The position numbers and the translations under genes are program-made. From Peteryoungia ipomoeae (GTDB lineage Bacteria; Pseudomonadota; Alphaproteobacteria; Rhizobiales; Rhizobiaceae), in the NCBI RefSeq assembly GCF_004912165.1, contig NZ_STGV01000003.1, positions 186,001 through 250,000 of the forward strand: 64,000 nucleotides of DNA, given 5' to 3'. The notes beneath the pieces are model-generated. The model ran no database searches. It saw only the letters and a program-made list of their open reading frames with translations, and had not been told where the DNA came from. Below are positions 26,210 to 35,206 of this stretch, piece by piece (the stretch's first letter is position 1; every line of letters begins with the position of its first letter).

Positions 26210-26226
26210 GTTCCCAACTTGGGAAC
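26210..26226. promoter_or_regulatory. HigA operator candidate
   Basis: A perfect palindrome (GTTCCCAA, one centre base, TTGGGAAC) lies 14 bases upstream of the HigB start, between it and the smc stop. Its position and symmetry fit autoregulation by the HigA dimer. Confidence 0.75.
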
Positions 26227-26241
26227 AAGCGGCCTAGTTCC

Positions 26242-29200
26242 TCACGCTATGTCCCGCTCGCGCAACGCCTCCGCCGTCTGCAGGTCGACGGAGACGAGCT
26301 GGGAGACGCCCTGCTCGGCCATGGTGACGCCGAAGAGGCGGTTCATGCGGGCCATGGTGATCGGGTTATGGGTGATGATGACGAAGCGGGTTTCCGTCGA
26401 CGCGGCCATCTCGTCCATCAGGTTGCAGTAGCGCTCGACATTGTGGTCGTCGAGCGGTGCGTCCACTTCGTCGAGCACGCAGATCGGCGCCGGGTTGGTG
26501 AGGAAGACGGCGAAGATGAGGGCCATCGCCGTCAGCGCCTGCTCGCCGCCCGAGAGCAATGTCATGGTCTGCGGCTTCTTGCCCGGCGGGCGGGCGAGGA
26601 TTTCGAGGCCGGCTTCCAGCGGGTCATCGCTTTCGATCAGCTGGAGTTCGGCCGTGCCGCCGTTGAACAAGTGGGTGAACAGCCGCTGGAACTGGGCATT
26701 GACCACGTCGAAAGCGGCGATCAGGCGTTCGCGACCCTCGCGATTGAGGCTCTGGATGGCACCGCGCAGCTTGCGGATCGCATCGATGATATCGTCACGC
26801 TCCTTGATGAGGGCTGCGAGCTTCTCCGAAAGCTCCTTCTGCTCTTCATCGGCGCGCAGGTTGACGGCGCCCAGGCGTTCGCGCTCCATCTTCAGCCGGT
26901 CGAGATCGCGCTCGACTTCGCGCAGATCGCGGATCTCGGAAGGGGCTTTGAGGCCGGTGAGCTTGAAGGCTTCATGCGGCTCGACACTCAAGGTGTCGCG
27001 GATGCGGGTTTCCGCCTCGATGCGCCAGTCGCGTGCCGATACCAGGCGCTCCTCGGCGCGGCCGCGCTTCTCGCGGCTTTCCGCCAACGAAGCAAGGGCG
27101 GCGGCCGCCTTTTGGTCGGCCTCGCGCTGGGCTGTCTCGGCTTCGACCAGCCGGTCGGAGGCATCGCGGCGATCCTTCTCGGCCTTTTCAAGAGCGGACA
27201 AAAGCTGGCGGCGCTTGTCCTCGAATTCATCGGGCGCAAGCTCGAGATCGGTGATCTCGTCGCGGGCTTCCGCCTCACGATCGCGAAGGGTGGCGATGTG
27301 CTCTTCTGCCGAACGGGCGCGGCTTTGCCAGTTCTGCTTCTCCTGGCGGATCGAGAGAATGCGGCGCCTTCGCATCTCGTCTTCGCGGGCAAGCCCCTCA
27401 AAACGCGCACGCGCTTCGGCCAGCAGACCGCGATCGCGTGCCACCACGGCCTCCGCTTCGCGCAGGCGGGCATCGAGAGCGGAAAGATCTGGCGTCTCCT
27501 CCATCTCGATACGGGCCGTCTCTTCCTGCTCGACGATTTCCTCGATCTGGCCTTTCAAGCCGCTGACCGCCTCTTCGATCACCTCACGGCGACGGATGAG
27601 ATCGCCGGAGGCGCGCTCGGCATGGGACAGCGCATCGCGGGCCTCGGCAAGCGCGCGGATCGTCAGGCGGCTGCGATCCCGCGCATCTGTCAGCAACGCT
27701 TCTTGGCTGCGGATGATGTCTGCGGCCTCGGCGAGCCGATCCTCGGCCTCGACCATCTGGTCGCGGGCTTCCTCGGCCTCGTTTTCGATCTCGGCGAGAC
27801 GGTTTTTCTGGGCAAGACGGAGCGCTGCGGCACTCGGAGCATCGGCGCCGGTAACATGGCCGTCCCAGCGATAGACGTCACCATCGCGCGTGACGAGGCG
27901 CTGGCCGGGGGCAAGGCTTGCCATCAGGCGAAGGGCATCAGCCTCCTCCACAACGCCGATCTGGCGAAGCGCCCGGTCAAGGGCAGCCGGCGCCCGGACA
28001 TAGGTGAAAAGCGACGGCACACCCGAGGGCAAGGACGGATCGCCTGCCCCGTCGCCATTGCCGTGCCAATGGGCCGGAGCGTCGGGATCGAGCGCGCTGT
28101 CGAGATCATCGCCCAGGGCTGCACCAAGGGCTGTCTCATAGCCACGGTCGACCGAGAGTTCGTCTGCGACCGGCGGGAAATCGCCTGTGGTGGTCGAAGC
28201 CAGAATACGCGCGATGGTGCGGGCTTCCGTCTCCAGACCGTTGACGCGGGCGCGGGCCGCTTCCAGCGGCTGGCGCAGATGGCTTTCGCTGCGGCGTGCC
28301 TCGTTAAGAGTAGCCTCGGCCTCCATGGCCGCACTTTCGGCATCGGCGACGGCCTGCTCGGCAATCTCGACCATCTCGCGCTTTTCATCCGGATCGGGCA
28401 AAGCCGCAATGCGGTCGGAAATATCGGAGAGTTCACGGCTTGCCTCGGCGACCTGGCGCTCCAGCTTTGCGCGTCGATCGGCGAGATCACGGATGGCGCG
28501 TTCCAGCTGGTTGCGACCGGCAGCGGCCTCGGCGCGCTCGGCTGTCAGGCGCGTGAAGTCGCGCTCGCTGTCCGAAAGCGTCGCCGTTGCCGCCTCAAAG
28601 GTTTCCTTGGCTTCCTCGCCAAGACGCCCCGCATCGGCCAGCATCTCCTCGAGTTCGGCCTCCTCCTCCGCCAGTCGCTGGATGACCTCGGCGTTCTCGG
28701 AGACAAGGCGCTCTTCGCGACGGATGTCTTCGCCGAGCTGGGCCAGACGACGGGTCAGTTCATCACGGCGGCGCAGAATGCGGTTTGCTTCTTCGTCGAG
28801 CTGGCTGCGGGCGATCTGCAGGCGCTGCAGGGCAGCGGCGCACTTCGCCTCGTCCTCGCGCAGTTCGGGCAGCTTGAGGCTGGCGATGGCCTGCAGCTTT
28901 GCCGCCTCCATCTGCAGGTTGGCGCGTTCGGCAACCACGGACATCGCCTGGTTCAGCGCGCTTTCGGCCTCGCCTTCGGCCTGCTTCGCCTGGGCCCAGC
29001 GAATATGCAAAAGCATGGCATCATGCGCGCGGATATCGGCCGACAACTGACGAAACCGGTTCGCCTGCCGTGCCTGGCGTTTGAGGCTTTCGATCTGGCT
29101 TTCGAGCTGTGACGTAATGTCTTCAAGCCGCTCCAGATTGGTTTCCGCAGCCTTGAGCCTGAGCTCGGCCTCATGGCGGCGCGAATGCAGGCCGGAGATA

Positions 29201-29706
29201 CCGGCGGCCTCTTCCAGCAATTGCCGGCGGGCCTGGGGCTTGGCCGCGATCAGTTCGCCGATCCGGCCCTGACCGACCATCGAGGGCGAACGCGCGCCGG
29301 TCGAGGCATCGGCAAACAGCAGCTGCACATCCTTGGCACGCGCTTCCTTGCCGTTGATGCGGTAGACAGAGCCATTGCCACGCTCGATGCGGCGCGTCAC
29401 CTGGATTTCGTCGGCATCGTTGAAGGCGGCGGGTGCGGTGCGATCGGAATTGTCGAGATAAAGGCCGACTTCAGCCGAATTGCGCGCGGGTCGGTTTCCC
29501 GAACCGGAGAAGATGACGTCATCCATGCCGGACGCGCGCATGTTCTTGTAGGAGTTTTCTCCCATGACCCAGCGCAGGGCTTCGACAAGATTGGACTTGC
29601 CGCAGCCATTCGGGCCGACAATACCGGTCAGTCCGCGTTCGATCACGAATTCAGAGGGTTCGACGAAGGACTTGAAGCCGAGGAGGCGCAGACGGTTGAA
29701 CTTCAT
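26242..29706 (-). CDS. smc: chromosome segregation protein SMC
   Basis: 1154 residues from the ATG at 29706, where the conserved MKFNRLRLLGFKSFVEP begins; 24 further upstream codons run into an intergenic repeat. The N-terminal ATPase head has Walker A GPNGCGKSNLVEALRWVMGE. Two long coiled coils (about 165-500 and 660-990) flank a hinge near 515-640 (DELSVDRGYETALGAALGDD). The C-terminal head holds the signature TLLSGGEQALTAMALIFAVF and Walker B PICVLDEVDAPLDDHNVERY. SMC with ScpA and ScpB loops and organises the chromosome. Its partner genes are not in the window. The DsbA-like gene lies upstream on the same strand, as is usual in Rhizobiales. Confidence 0.98.
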   Translation of the reverse strand: MKFNRLRLLGFKSFVEPSEFVIERGLTGIVGPNGCGKSNLVEALRWVMGENSYKNMRASGMDDVIFSGSGNRPARNSAEVGLYLDNSDRTAPAAFNDADEIQVTRRIERGNGSVYRINGKEARAKDVQLLFADASTGARSPSMVGQGRIGELIAAKPQARRQLLEEAAGISGLHSRRHEAELRLKAAETNLERLEDITSQLESQIESLKRQARQANRFRQLSADIRAHDAMLLHIRWAQAKQAEGEAESALNQAMSVVAERANLQMEAAKLQAIASLKLPELREDEAKCAAALQRLQIARSQLDEEANRILRRRDELTRRLAQLGEDIRREERLVSENAEVIQRLAEEEAELEEMLADAGRLGEEAKETFEAATATLSDSERDFTRLTAERAEAAAGRNQLERAIRDLADRRAKLERQVAEASRELSDISDRIAALPDPDEKREMVEIAEQAVADAESAAMEAEATLNEARRSESHLRQPLEAARARVNGLETEARTIARILASTTTGDFPPVADELSVDRGYETALGAALGDDLDSALDPDAPAHWHGNGDGAGDPSLPSGVPSLFTYVRAPAALDRALRQIGVVEEADALRLMASLAPGQRLVTRDGDVYRWDGHVTGADAPSAAALRLAQKNRLAEIENEAEEARDQMVEAEDRLAEAADIIRSQEALLTDARDRSRLTIRALAEARDALSHAERASGDLIRRREVIEEAVSGLKGQIEEIVEQEETARIEMEETPDLSALDARLREAEAVVARDRGLLAEARARFEGLAREDEMRRRRILSIRQEKQNWQSRARSAEEHIATLRDREAEARDEITDLELAPDEFEDKRRQLLSALEKAEKDRRDASDRLVEAETAQREADQKAAAALASLAESREKRGRAEERLVSARDWRIEAETRIRDTLSVEPHEAFKLTGLKAPSEIRDLREVERDLDRLKMERERLGAVNLRADEEQKELSEKLAALIKERDDIIDAIRKLRGAIQSLNREGRERLIAAFDVVNAQFQRLFTHLFNGGTAELQLIESDDPLEAGLEILARPPGKKPQTMTLLSGGEQALTAMALIFAVFLTNPAPICVLDEVDAPLDDHNVERYCNLMDEMAASTETRFVIITHNPITMARMNRLFGVTMAEQGVSQLVSVDLQTAEALRERDIA

Positions 29707-29751
29707 GGCGGCACTGCCGTGTCCAGGCGATTGGCGTCGGGCGACGACACC

Positions 29752-29945
29752 CCCTGCCCTGCCGGGCATCTCCCCCACAAGGGGGGAGAGCGGCGCGAGG
29801 AGAAGGCCGCGGCCGCCATCTGCGCGGGGCGTGCGGAGACACCCTGAAGCGTACAGGCGTCAGAACCGTGGAGAAGTAAGCGAGAGGCTGGCGTGTTTCC
29901 GGTCTCCCCCCGTGTGGGGGAGATGCCCGGCAGGGCAGAGGGGGG
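29752..29945. repeat. inverted pair of rhizobial intergenic palindromes
   Basis: One copy (29752-29790) and an inverted near-identical copy (29903-29945) share the core CTGCCCTGCCGGGCATCTCC followed by CCCACA and a G-run. Each copy can fold on its own (CTCCCCC against GGGGGAG), and the two can pair with each other across about 110 bases. This family of intergenic units is common in Rhizobium and Agrobacterium genomes. The 360 bases from 29707 to 30066 hold no gene. Confidence 0.85.
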
Positions 29946-29994
29946 CAACGCGGCGAACGACGTCGAACCCTCAACTCTCAATGACCTGCCCACA

Positions 29995-30020
29995 CCTTCT
30001 CCCCGCAGCTGGGGAGAAGG
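29995..30020. repeat. palindromic intergenic unit
   Basis: CCTTCTCCCC and GGGGAGAAGG form a perfect 10-base stem around GCAGCT. It lies just downstream of the DsbA-like gene and may end its transcript as well as being a dispersed repeat. Confidence 0.8.
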
Positions 30021-30066
30021 GCGATATGAAGCGCGCACGGCGCCCGCGGTCAGAACGGAGCGTCGA

Positions 30067-30747
30067 TCAGAGCAGGCTGTCGATGAGGGCCGACATTGAG
30101 TCAACCGACATGTCCCCCGAATAGGCCTTGCCATTGATCAGGAAGGACGGCGTGGACTGGATACCGAATTCCTGGGCGCCGCGATCGCGGACCGCCGACA
30201 CATCAGCCGCAAGCTGCGCATTCGTCAAGCAGGCATCGAAGGTCTCCTGTGTAAAACCACCGAGCTTGGAGAGCTGCAGCATGGCATTGCGCACATCGCC
30301 GTCAGCCGGGGCCGCCCAGGTGCGCTGCTGCTTCAAGAACATGGAGACGAAGGGGAAGTACTTGTCCTCGCTCGTGCAGCGCGCCAGCATAAAAGCGGCG
30401 AGCGATGCGGTGTCCTGCGGGAACGGGAACTCGCGCAGCACGAAATAGACCTTGCCGGTGTCAATATACTTGGTCTTGATCGGCTCGAAGGTCGTCTCGT
30501 GGAAATGCGCGCAGTGCGGGCAGGTCATCGACATGTATTCGACGATCTTGACCGGCGCATTCGGATCACCGAGCGCCATTTCCTTCAATGGGCCAGGCTT
30601 CAGGGCCGTCTCCATGTCGACATCGCGGTCCGACGTCGGAAGGTCGACGGCAAAGGCCGATGTGCCAACGCAGGTCGAGGCAATCGCGGTAGCGGCGATA
30701 CCGCCCAGCAGGCGGCGCTTGGTGATCGTGAATTCAGACATGGACAT
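30067..30747 (-). CDS. DsbA-family thiol:disulfide interchange protein
   Basis: 226 residues. The N-terminus (TITKRRLLGGIAATAIASTC with a predicted cleavage after SAFA) is a signal peptide with a twin-arginine-like KRR start. The thioredoxin fold opens PVKIVEYMSMTCPHCAHFHE with the CPHC active site. It has the helical insertion of DsbA and the cis-Pro loop STPSFLINGKAY. It forms or shuffles disulfides in periplasmic proteins. Its position directly upstream of smc on the same strand is the conserved rhizobial arrangement. In many genomes a DciA-like gene and mutY follow on the other side, but here a 6.7-kb block intervenes. Confidence 0.93.
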   Translation of the reverse strand: MSMSEFTITKRRLLGGIAATAIASTCVGTSAFAVDLPTSDRDVDMETALKPGPLKEMALGDPNAPVKIVEYMSMTCPHCAHFHETTFEPIKTKYIDTGKVYFVLREFPFPQDTASLAAFMLARCTSEDKYFPFVSMFLKQQRTWAAPADGDVRNAMLQLSKLGGFTQETFDACLTNAQLAADVSAVRDRGAQEFGIQSTPSFLINGKAYSGDMSVDSMSALIDSLL

Positions 30748-31262
30748 AGTTGCTTACCTGTTGGGAAAAGACTTGTACTGGCTTCTCGTTATAACGCTCG
30801 CCCGCTGCAAACAAGGCGCTGCTCATCTGCGCTCATCAAAGTTGTGTGACCCTTAACACAGGCTGAACGCAATTTTCGATTGCACTACTTTGAGAATCGT
30901 CAGTTCAACTGCACCCAGAATACGGATTGAGATGACAACCGGCGTTTCATTTTGAGACACCTTATTTAAGCCAGTCGAAAAGTGAGCGCTCAATGATCTC
31001 CAACTGCATCCTCATGCACTTCATCTTGGGCGTCCTTTGATCATACTGCGCTCAATTAACCACAGGAACGAGAATTGCTAACGCAGCGGAAGGTTGCGCC
31101 ATTGCGTTGCCATAATAGCGCCTTTAAGTAGCCACTCTCCAAGGTAAATTAGGGCGTAAACGTATTTCAGATCTTGGGCATTAACCCCTGAAATCTAGGC
31201 GTTTAACAAAGCTTTAACTTGCAGTATCAGCAGTCGATGAGTCCGTAACCCGAGTAGTCCTT
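30748..31262. other. AT-richer intergenic region before the secretor cassette
   Basis: 515 bases with no gene. It separates the divergent DsbA-like gene from the cassette and is less GC-rich than the surroundings, especially 30840-31240, which fits a promoter region or recently joined DNA. Around 31200-31220 a run (GTTTAACAAAGCTTTAAC) has partial dyad symmetry, but no strong -35/-10 pair stands out. Confidence 0.5.
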
Positions 31263-32651
31263 ATGGCGCCGCACCTCTCCGCCGTTACCCGTCTTACCCT
31301 TACGGCACTTGTTAACCTGTTTGCGACAGTGACGTGCATCACAACCCCGACATGGGCTCAGTCCTCGGAGAATGTTGCGCCGCGTACGGACGGCGTTTCA
31401 AAAGATCAGATCCAGGAAGAACGGGACCGGTTGTTCCAGGTGATGCTCGACCGTCCGAACGACCTCGATGTCGCTTTTGCCTATGCCGCCCTCTCGTCTC
31501 AAGCCGGGGATCTGGAAGGCGCGATTGCAACTCTTGAGCGCATGCTGATTTACGCGCCTGGCCTGCCCCGCCTGCAGCTTGAACTCGGCGTTCTCTATTA
31601 TCGCCTTGGCGCTTACGAAACCGCACGGCAGTATTTCGAGGCAACCCGCACGGCAGAGCGCGTGCCCGCCGAAGTCAATGCCCGCGTCAGTCAGTATCTT
31701 GCGGCCATCGACAGGCAGGGCAAGGTCTCCGATTTTTCCGGCACCTTCGGCACAGGCGTGCGCTACCAGAGCAATGCCAATGCCGGTCCGACCAACTCGA
31801 TCGTCATTCTGAACGGCTTGCCTTACGTGCTCGACGGCCAGACGACGGCCGGCGAAGACGTGAACGCTTTTGCCAATGGCGCCGTGCGCTACCGCCGCGA
31901 CCTCGACGAACAGGGCGTTGCCCTTGAGGCGGGCGCGTCCGGCTATGCCGCAGGCTATGACAAGCGCGACTCGCTGAACACGGCAGCGGCGGAATTCTTC
32001 ATTGGCCCGACATTCGATCTCGCCCGGTTCGGGCTCGACGATCGCTCGCTGTCCGTTTTCCTGGTTTCGAGCGGCGTGCTCCTGGAAGGGGATCGCTATC
32101 TCGGCTCCGTCGGGGCATCCACGACCTTCAATTGGCAGATGTCCGCGGTCGACAACCTCAGCGCCCTGCTGGCCTATCGCTATGAAGACTACGCCAATAC
32201 CAAATCCAGGCAGACGGCGGAGCGTCAGAGCGGCAACCGGTTTGACGCCCAGCTTTCCTATTCGCGCTATCTCAGCGAAAAGTTCAGCCTGAATGCCAAG
32301 CTGCTCGCCTCCCGCAAGGATGCGCGCGACGGTTATCTGTCGTCGACGGAAGTTGGCGGCGTGCTTGGCGGCGCGTGGCGCTACACGGCACCGTTTGGCG
32401 ATGGCCCCGCCTGGATTCTTGCCCTCGATGCCGGCCTTGCGCAGCGCGATTACGACGATCCGGATGCGATGATCAATGCAGCGCAGGCGCAGCAGGACAC
32501 CGAACTCACCATCAATCTGCGGCACATCCTGCCCTTTACCGAAACACTCGCGCTTGTTGGCGAAGCCGGATACCGCAAGGTCTGGTCGAACTACGATCTG
32601 AAGGCCTTTGACAACATCAATCTGTCGCTCGCCGTCCAGTCCACCTTCTGA
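31263..32651 (+). CDS. TPR plus beta-barrel outer-membrane protein (DUF560/Slam-like)
   Basis: 462 residues. A signal peptide at the N-terminus is followed by a helical TPR part (about 45-155) with FAYAALSSQAGDLEGAIATL and LPRLQLELGVLYYRLGAYET. From about residue 165 the rest alternates short polar and aromatic strands (GTGVRYQSNANAGPTN, LLAYRYEDYANTKSRQ, LSYSRYLSEKFSLNAKLLAS) and ends in Phe, typical of an outer-membrane barrel. TPR followed by a barrel of about 14 strands is the architecture of DUF560 surface-lipoprotein assembly modulators (type 11 secretion). The next gene, 11 bases on, encodes an exported protein with a TbpB-like end, the usual kind of client. The assignment is by architecture, not by a diagnostic residue. 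Confidence 0.75.
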   Translation: MAPHLSAVTRLTLTALVNLFATVTCITTPTWAQSSENVAPRTDGVSKDQIQEERDRLFQVMLDRPNDLDVAFAYAALSSQAGDLEGAIATLERMLIYAPGLPRLQLELGVLYYRLGAYETARQYFEATRTAERVPAEVNARVSQYLAAIDRQGKVSDFSGTFGTGVRYQSNANAGPTNSIVILNGLPYVLDGQTTAGEDVNAFANGAVRYRRDLDEQGVALEAGASGYAAGYDKRDSLNTAAAEFFIGPTFDLARFGLDDRSLSVFLVSSGVLLEGDRYLGSVGASTTFNWQMSAVDNLSALLAYRYEDYANTKSRQTAERQSGNRFDAQLSYSRYLSEKFSLNAKLLASRKDARDGYLSSTEVGGVLGGAWRYTAPFGDGPAWILALDAGLAQRDYDDPDAMINAAQAQQDTELTINLRHILPFTETLALVGEAGYRKVWSNYDLKAFDNINLSLAVQSTF

Positions 32652-32662
32652 GGGAGAACACC

Positions 32663-35206
32663 GTGCACAAGACGACCCCTTTCCGCACCGTGCTTGCCGC
32701 ATCGACGGCGCTCCTGATGATCTCGGCGATCGAGGCGCGAGCCGATGGCGAACGCGCAGGCGTCGCCACTGCCGTCAATCCCATGGCTTCGACCATTGAT
32801 GGCAAGGGACGCGGCAAGCTGATCTCGCTCGGGGATCCCGTCATCCGCAATCACCGCATCGAGACCAGCGCGCAAGGCCTGGTGCAGATCCTCCTGGCCG
32901 ACGGCACGGCGTTTACAGTCGGCCCCAACTCTTCCGTCGTGATTGACAGCTTCATCTATGATCCCGCCAGCAAGACCGCATCGCTGAGCGCGACCATGAC
33001 CAAGGGAGCCTTGCGCTTCATCGGTGGCAGAGCCTCCAAGAAGGGCGGCGATGTCAAGATCAACACGCCGATCGGGACGGCCGGCATTCGCGGCGCCGTC
33101 GTTGACATCAATCTCAATGGCACCGACGCCGAAGGCCGCGCCCTGCCGCCGCATATGTCGCTGGTCTACGGCAAGGAAGTGGAGCTGACCGGTCGCGGTC
33201 GGCCGCAGCGCCTGTTCAAATCCGGCTTTTCCATCATTGCCGAGGGAGCAGGCACCCGTGTGGACCGCACGCCGCAGGCCTGGGTGAGCGGCCTGCAGCA
33301 ATATCTTGCGGGTCGGCCGGACTTCAACGGCGGATCGGTGAACAGACCGACCGACCAGATCGTCGCGACCAGCCAGGTGGACAACAAGAACTCCGCCGTT
33401 TCCCCGGATGAAAACCGCATTCCCGTTCCCAAACCGCGGCCGATTGCCAACAACACGCCGGACAAGCTGGCGGGCGACAGCCAGCGTGACACCATTCGCC
33501 CGGTCATTCCTCCGACCACGCCGGGAACGCCGCCAACAACACCGCCGACGCCTCCAACGCCGACACCGCCTGACGTTGTCAGGCATGACGTGACGGTTCT
33601 GACCGGAAGCGGACCAGGCGGGACCCTTCGCCAATCACAGGGCAGTTTCATCGAGGGGGATGACGGGAAGGCCAGTGGCAGCTATGGCGAGGCCGGACGC
33701 TTTACCCTTCCGCTTCTCGAGGGAACCAGCAGCCTCAGCAAACGCCACGTCACCGGCTCGGTCGAGGGGCTTGGAACCGTGTCGGGTGCTGCTTACACCG
33801 GCACTGGAAATTTCGTCGCCTATCTTCTTGAAAACAATCAGGATCAACCGTTCCTGGTGGTTGGCGGAAAACCGGCGAGCGCAGTCAGCACGCTGGCAAG
33901 CGGCGAAATCATGCGCTACCGACTGGAACCGGATGCGCTGAACGAGCTGACGAACTGCTTTGATGTGGCTGTGCCCTTTACCGATGGGGACGACAATTTC
34001 TCGCACCGGACGAAGTCGAGCGACCTCTATGTCGCCGGCGTAACCGTCGACCCCGTGACAGGCGTCATCGGCCGGTCGCTGCAGGCATCGATCTCGATCC
34101 ATGGCAGCGGCGCCAACCAGAGCAGCGCAATCAATGTCTTTGCCGGCACCGTCGGTCTGCTGGCGGGTGGCGGCTACGGGCTGAGCGGCTCGATTGCCGG
34201 ATCGCATCAGCTGGCAAGCGGAGTATCCGGTCGTAACCAGGGGCTGGCCGAAACCATTGGCTCGACCCCGGGCAAGGACCAGTTCTTCGGCGACAACGGT
34301 GAGTATCTCGTCATCGGCTCCGGCAAAACGGATCCGGCCTCCTCGTCCAGCGAGACCGGGTTCAACGGCTATGACGGCGTGAATGTGGCCGGCCGAACAA
34401 ACAAGACAACGGACAAGACGCGACTATACGGCAGCGCGCCGACGGCCGGCTTTGCCTCGGGTCTCAGCAGCGATGGCAGCACTGCAACTGCGTTGGTCGG
34501 CCATACCGATTTCAGCTTCGATGCGGCCAAGGGGACCGTCACGGGCTCGATCTCTGTCGGTGCGGATGGCAGCGCGATCGGAGTTGAGCTCTCACAGAGC
34601 GACGACACGGCCTATCTTTCAGACCAGATCATGGCTGCCACCAAGAAGGATGGGAGCTACATGGTCTCCTCGAAGGTGGCCCCGGTCAAGATTTTCAACG
34701 GCAATACCAGCACCGAAATCTGCTCCTCCTGCGATTTCATGACCTGGGGCTGGTGGGGAACCGGCGCGCCTGACGACAGCGGCAAGTCCGTGCATATGGG
34801 CAACTGGATTGTTGGTCAGCAGGCAACGGGAACCCAGATCGCTGGCGTGACGGGTACGGCGACCTATGCGGGCAATGCCGTCGGCACTGTCAACAATGAC
34901 GGTTCGCAGTATATCGCGACGGGATCGATGCAGGCGTCGATGAATTTTGGCGCAAGAGAAGGCAATGTCTCCATCTCCAATTTTGATGGTAAGTCATTCT
35001 CGCAGGATGTCTCCTTCGTTGAAGGAACTGCGAACTTTAAAGGCGCAACGGACACCGGTACTCGCCAGACTTCGATAGACGGCGGTTTTGCCACCGATGG
35101 CGTCGATCCGGTCAAGGGTGTGATGGGCAACTTCACGGCGACACAGGGCGGATGGTCGGCCAGCGGCGTCTTTGCCGGCAGCAAGCCTAGCACCATGCCC
35201 CACTGA
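32663..35206 (+). CDS. FecR-domain exported protein with TbpB-like C-terminus
   Basis: 847 residues from a GTG start with AGGGAGAA in front. A Sec signal ends near ARADG and has no lipobox Cys. The FecR domain (about 50-165) reads LVQILLADGTAFTVGPNSSV then INTPIGTAGIRGAVVDINLN. A proline/threonine linker (about 280-310) follows. The long C-terminal half is rich in Gly, Ser and Asp and is probably all beta. It contains CSSCDFMTWGWWGTG (near 686) and ends in a barrel-like repeat (GSMQASMNFG, VKGVMGNFTA, WSASGVFAG) resembling the TbpB handle barrel found in DUF560 clients. Likely exported through the upstream barrel protein to the cell surface. What it binds is unknown. It overlaps the cyclase gene by one base. 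Confidence 0.8.
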   Translation: MHKTTPFRTVLAASTALLMISAIEARADGERAGVATAVNPMASTIDGKGRGKLISLGDPVIRNHRIETSAQGLVQILLADGTAFTVGPNSSVVIDSFIYDPASKTASLSATMTKGALRFIGGRASKKGGDVKINTPIGTAGIRGAVVDINLNGTDAEGRALPPHMSLVYGKEVELTGRGRPQRLFKSGFSIIAEGAGTRVDRTPQAWVSGLQQYLAGRPDFNGGSVNRPTDQIVATSQVDNKNSAVSPDENRIPVPKPRPIANNTPDKLAGDSQRDTIRPVIPPTTPGTPPTTPPTPPTPTPPDVVRHDVTVLTGSGPGGTLRQSQGSFIEGDDGKASGSYGEAGRFTLPLLEGTSSLSKRHVTGSVEGLGTVSGAAYTGTGNFVAYLLENNQDQPFLVVGGKPASAVSTLASGEIMRYRLEPDALNELTNCFDVAVPFTDGDDNFSHRTKSSDLYVAGVTVDPVTGVIGRSLQASISIHGSGANQSSAINVFAGTVGLLAGGGYGLSGSIAGSHQLASGVSGRNQGLAETIGSTPGKDQFFGDNGEYLVIGSGKTDPASSSSETGFNGYDGVNVAGRTNKTTDKTRLYGSAPTAGFASGLSSDGSTATALVGHTDFSFDAAKGTVTGSISVGADGSAIGVELSQSDDTAYLSDQIMAATKKDGSYMVSSKVAPVKIFNGNTSTEICSSCDFMTWGWWGTGAPDDSGKSVHMGNWIVGQQATGTQIAGVTGTATYAGNAVGTVNNDGSQYIATGSMQASMNFGAREGNVSISNFDGKSFSQDVSFVEGTANFKGATDTGTRQTSIDGGFATDGVDPVKGVMGNFTATQGGWSASGVFAGSKPSTMPH

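Noticed and set aside
26368..29112. 914-codon open frame opposite smc
   Set aside because: Antisense to the coiled-coil coding region of SMC; repetitive composition results from the codon bias of the real gene.
31398..32702. 434-codon frame opposite the TPR/barrel gene
   Set aside because: A shadow of the plus-strand gene, whose signal peptide, TPR and strands are clear.
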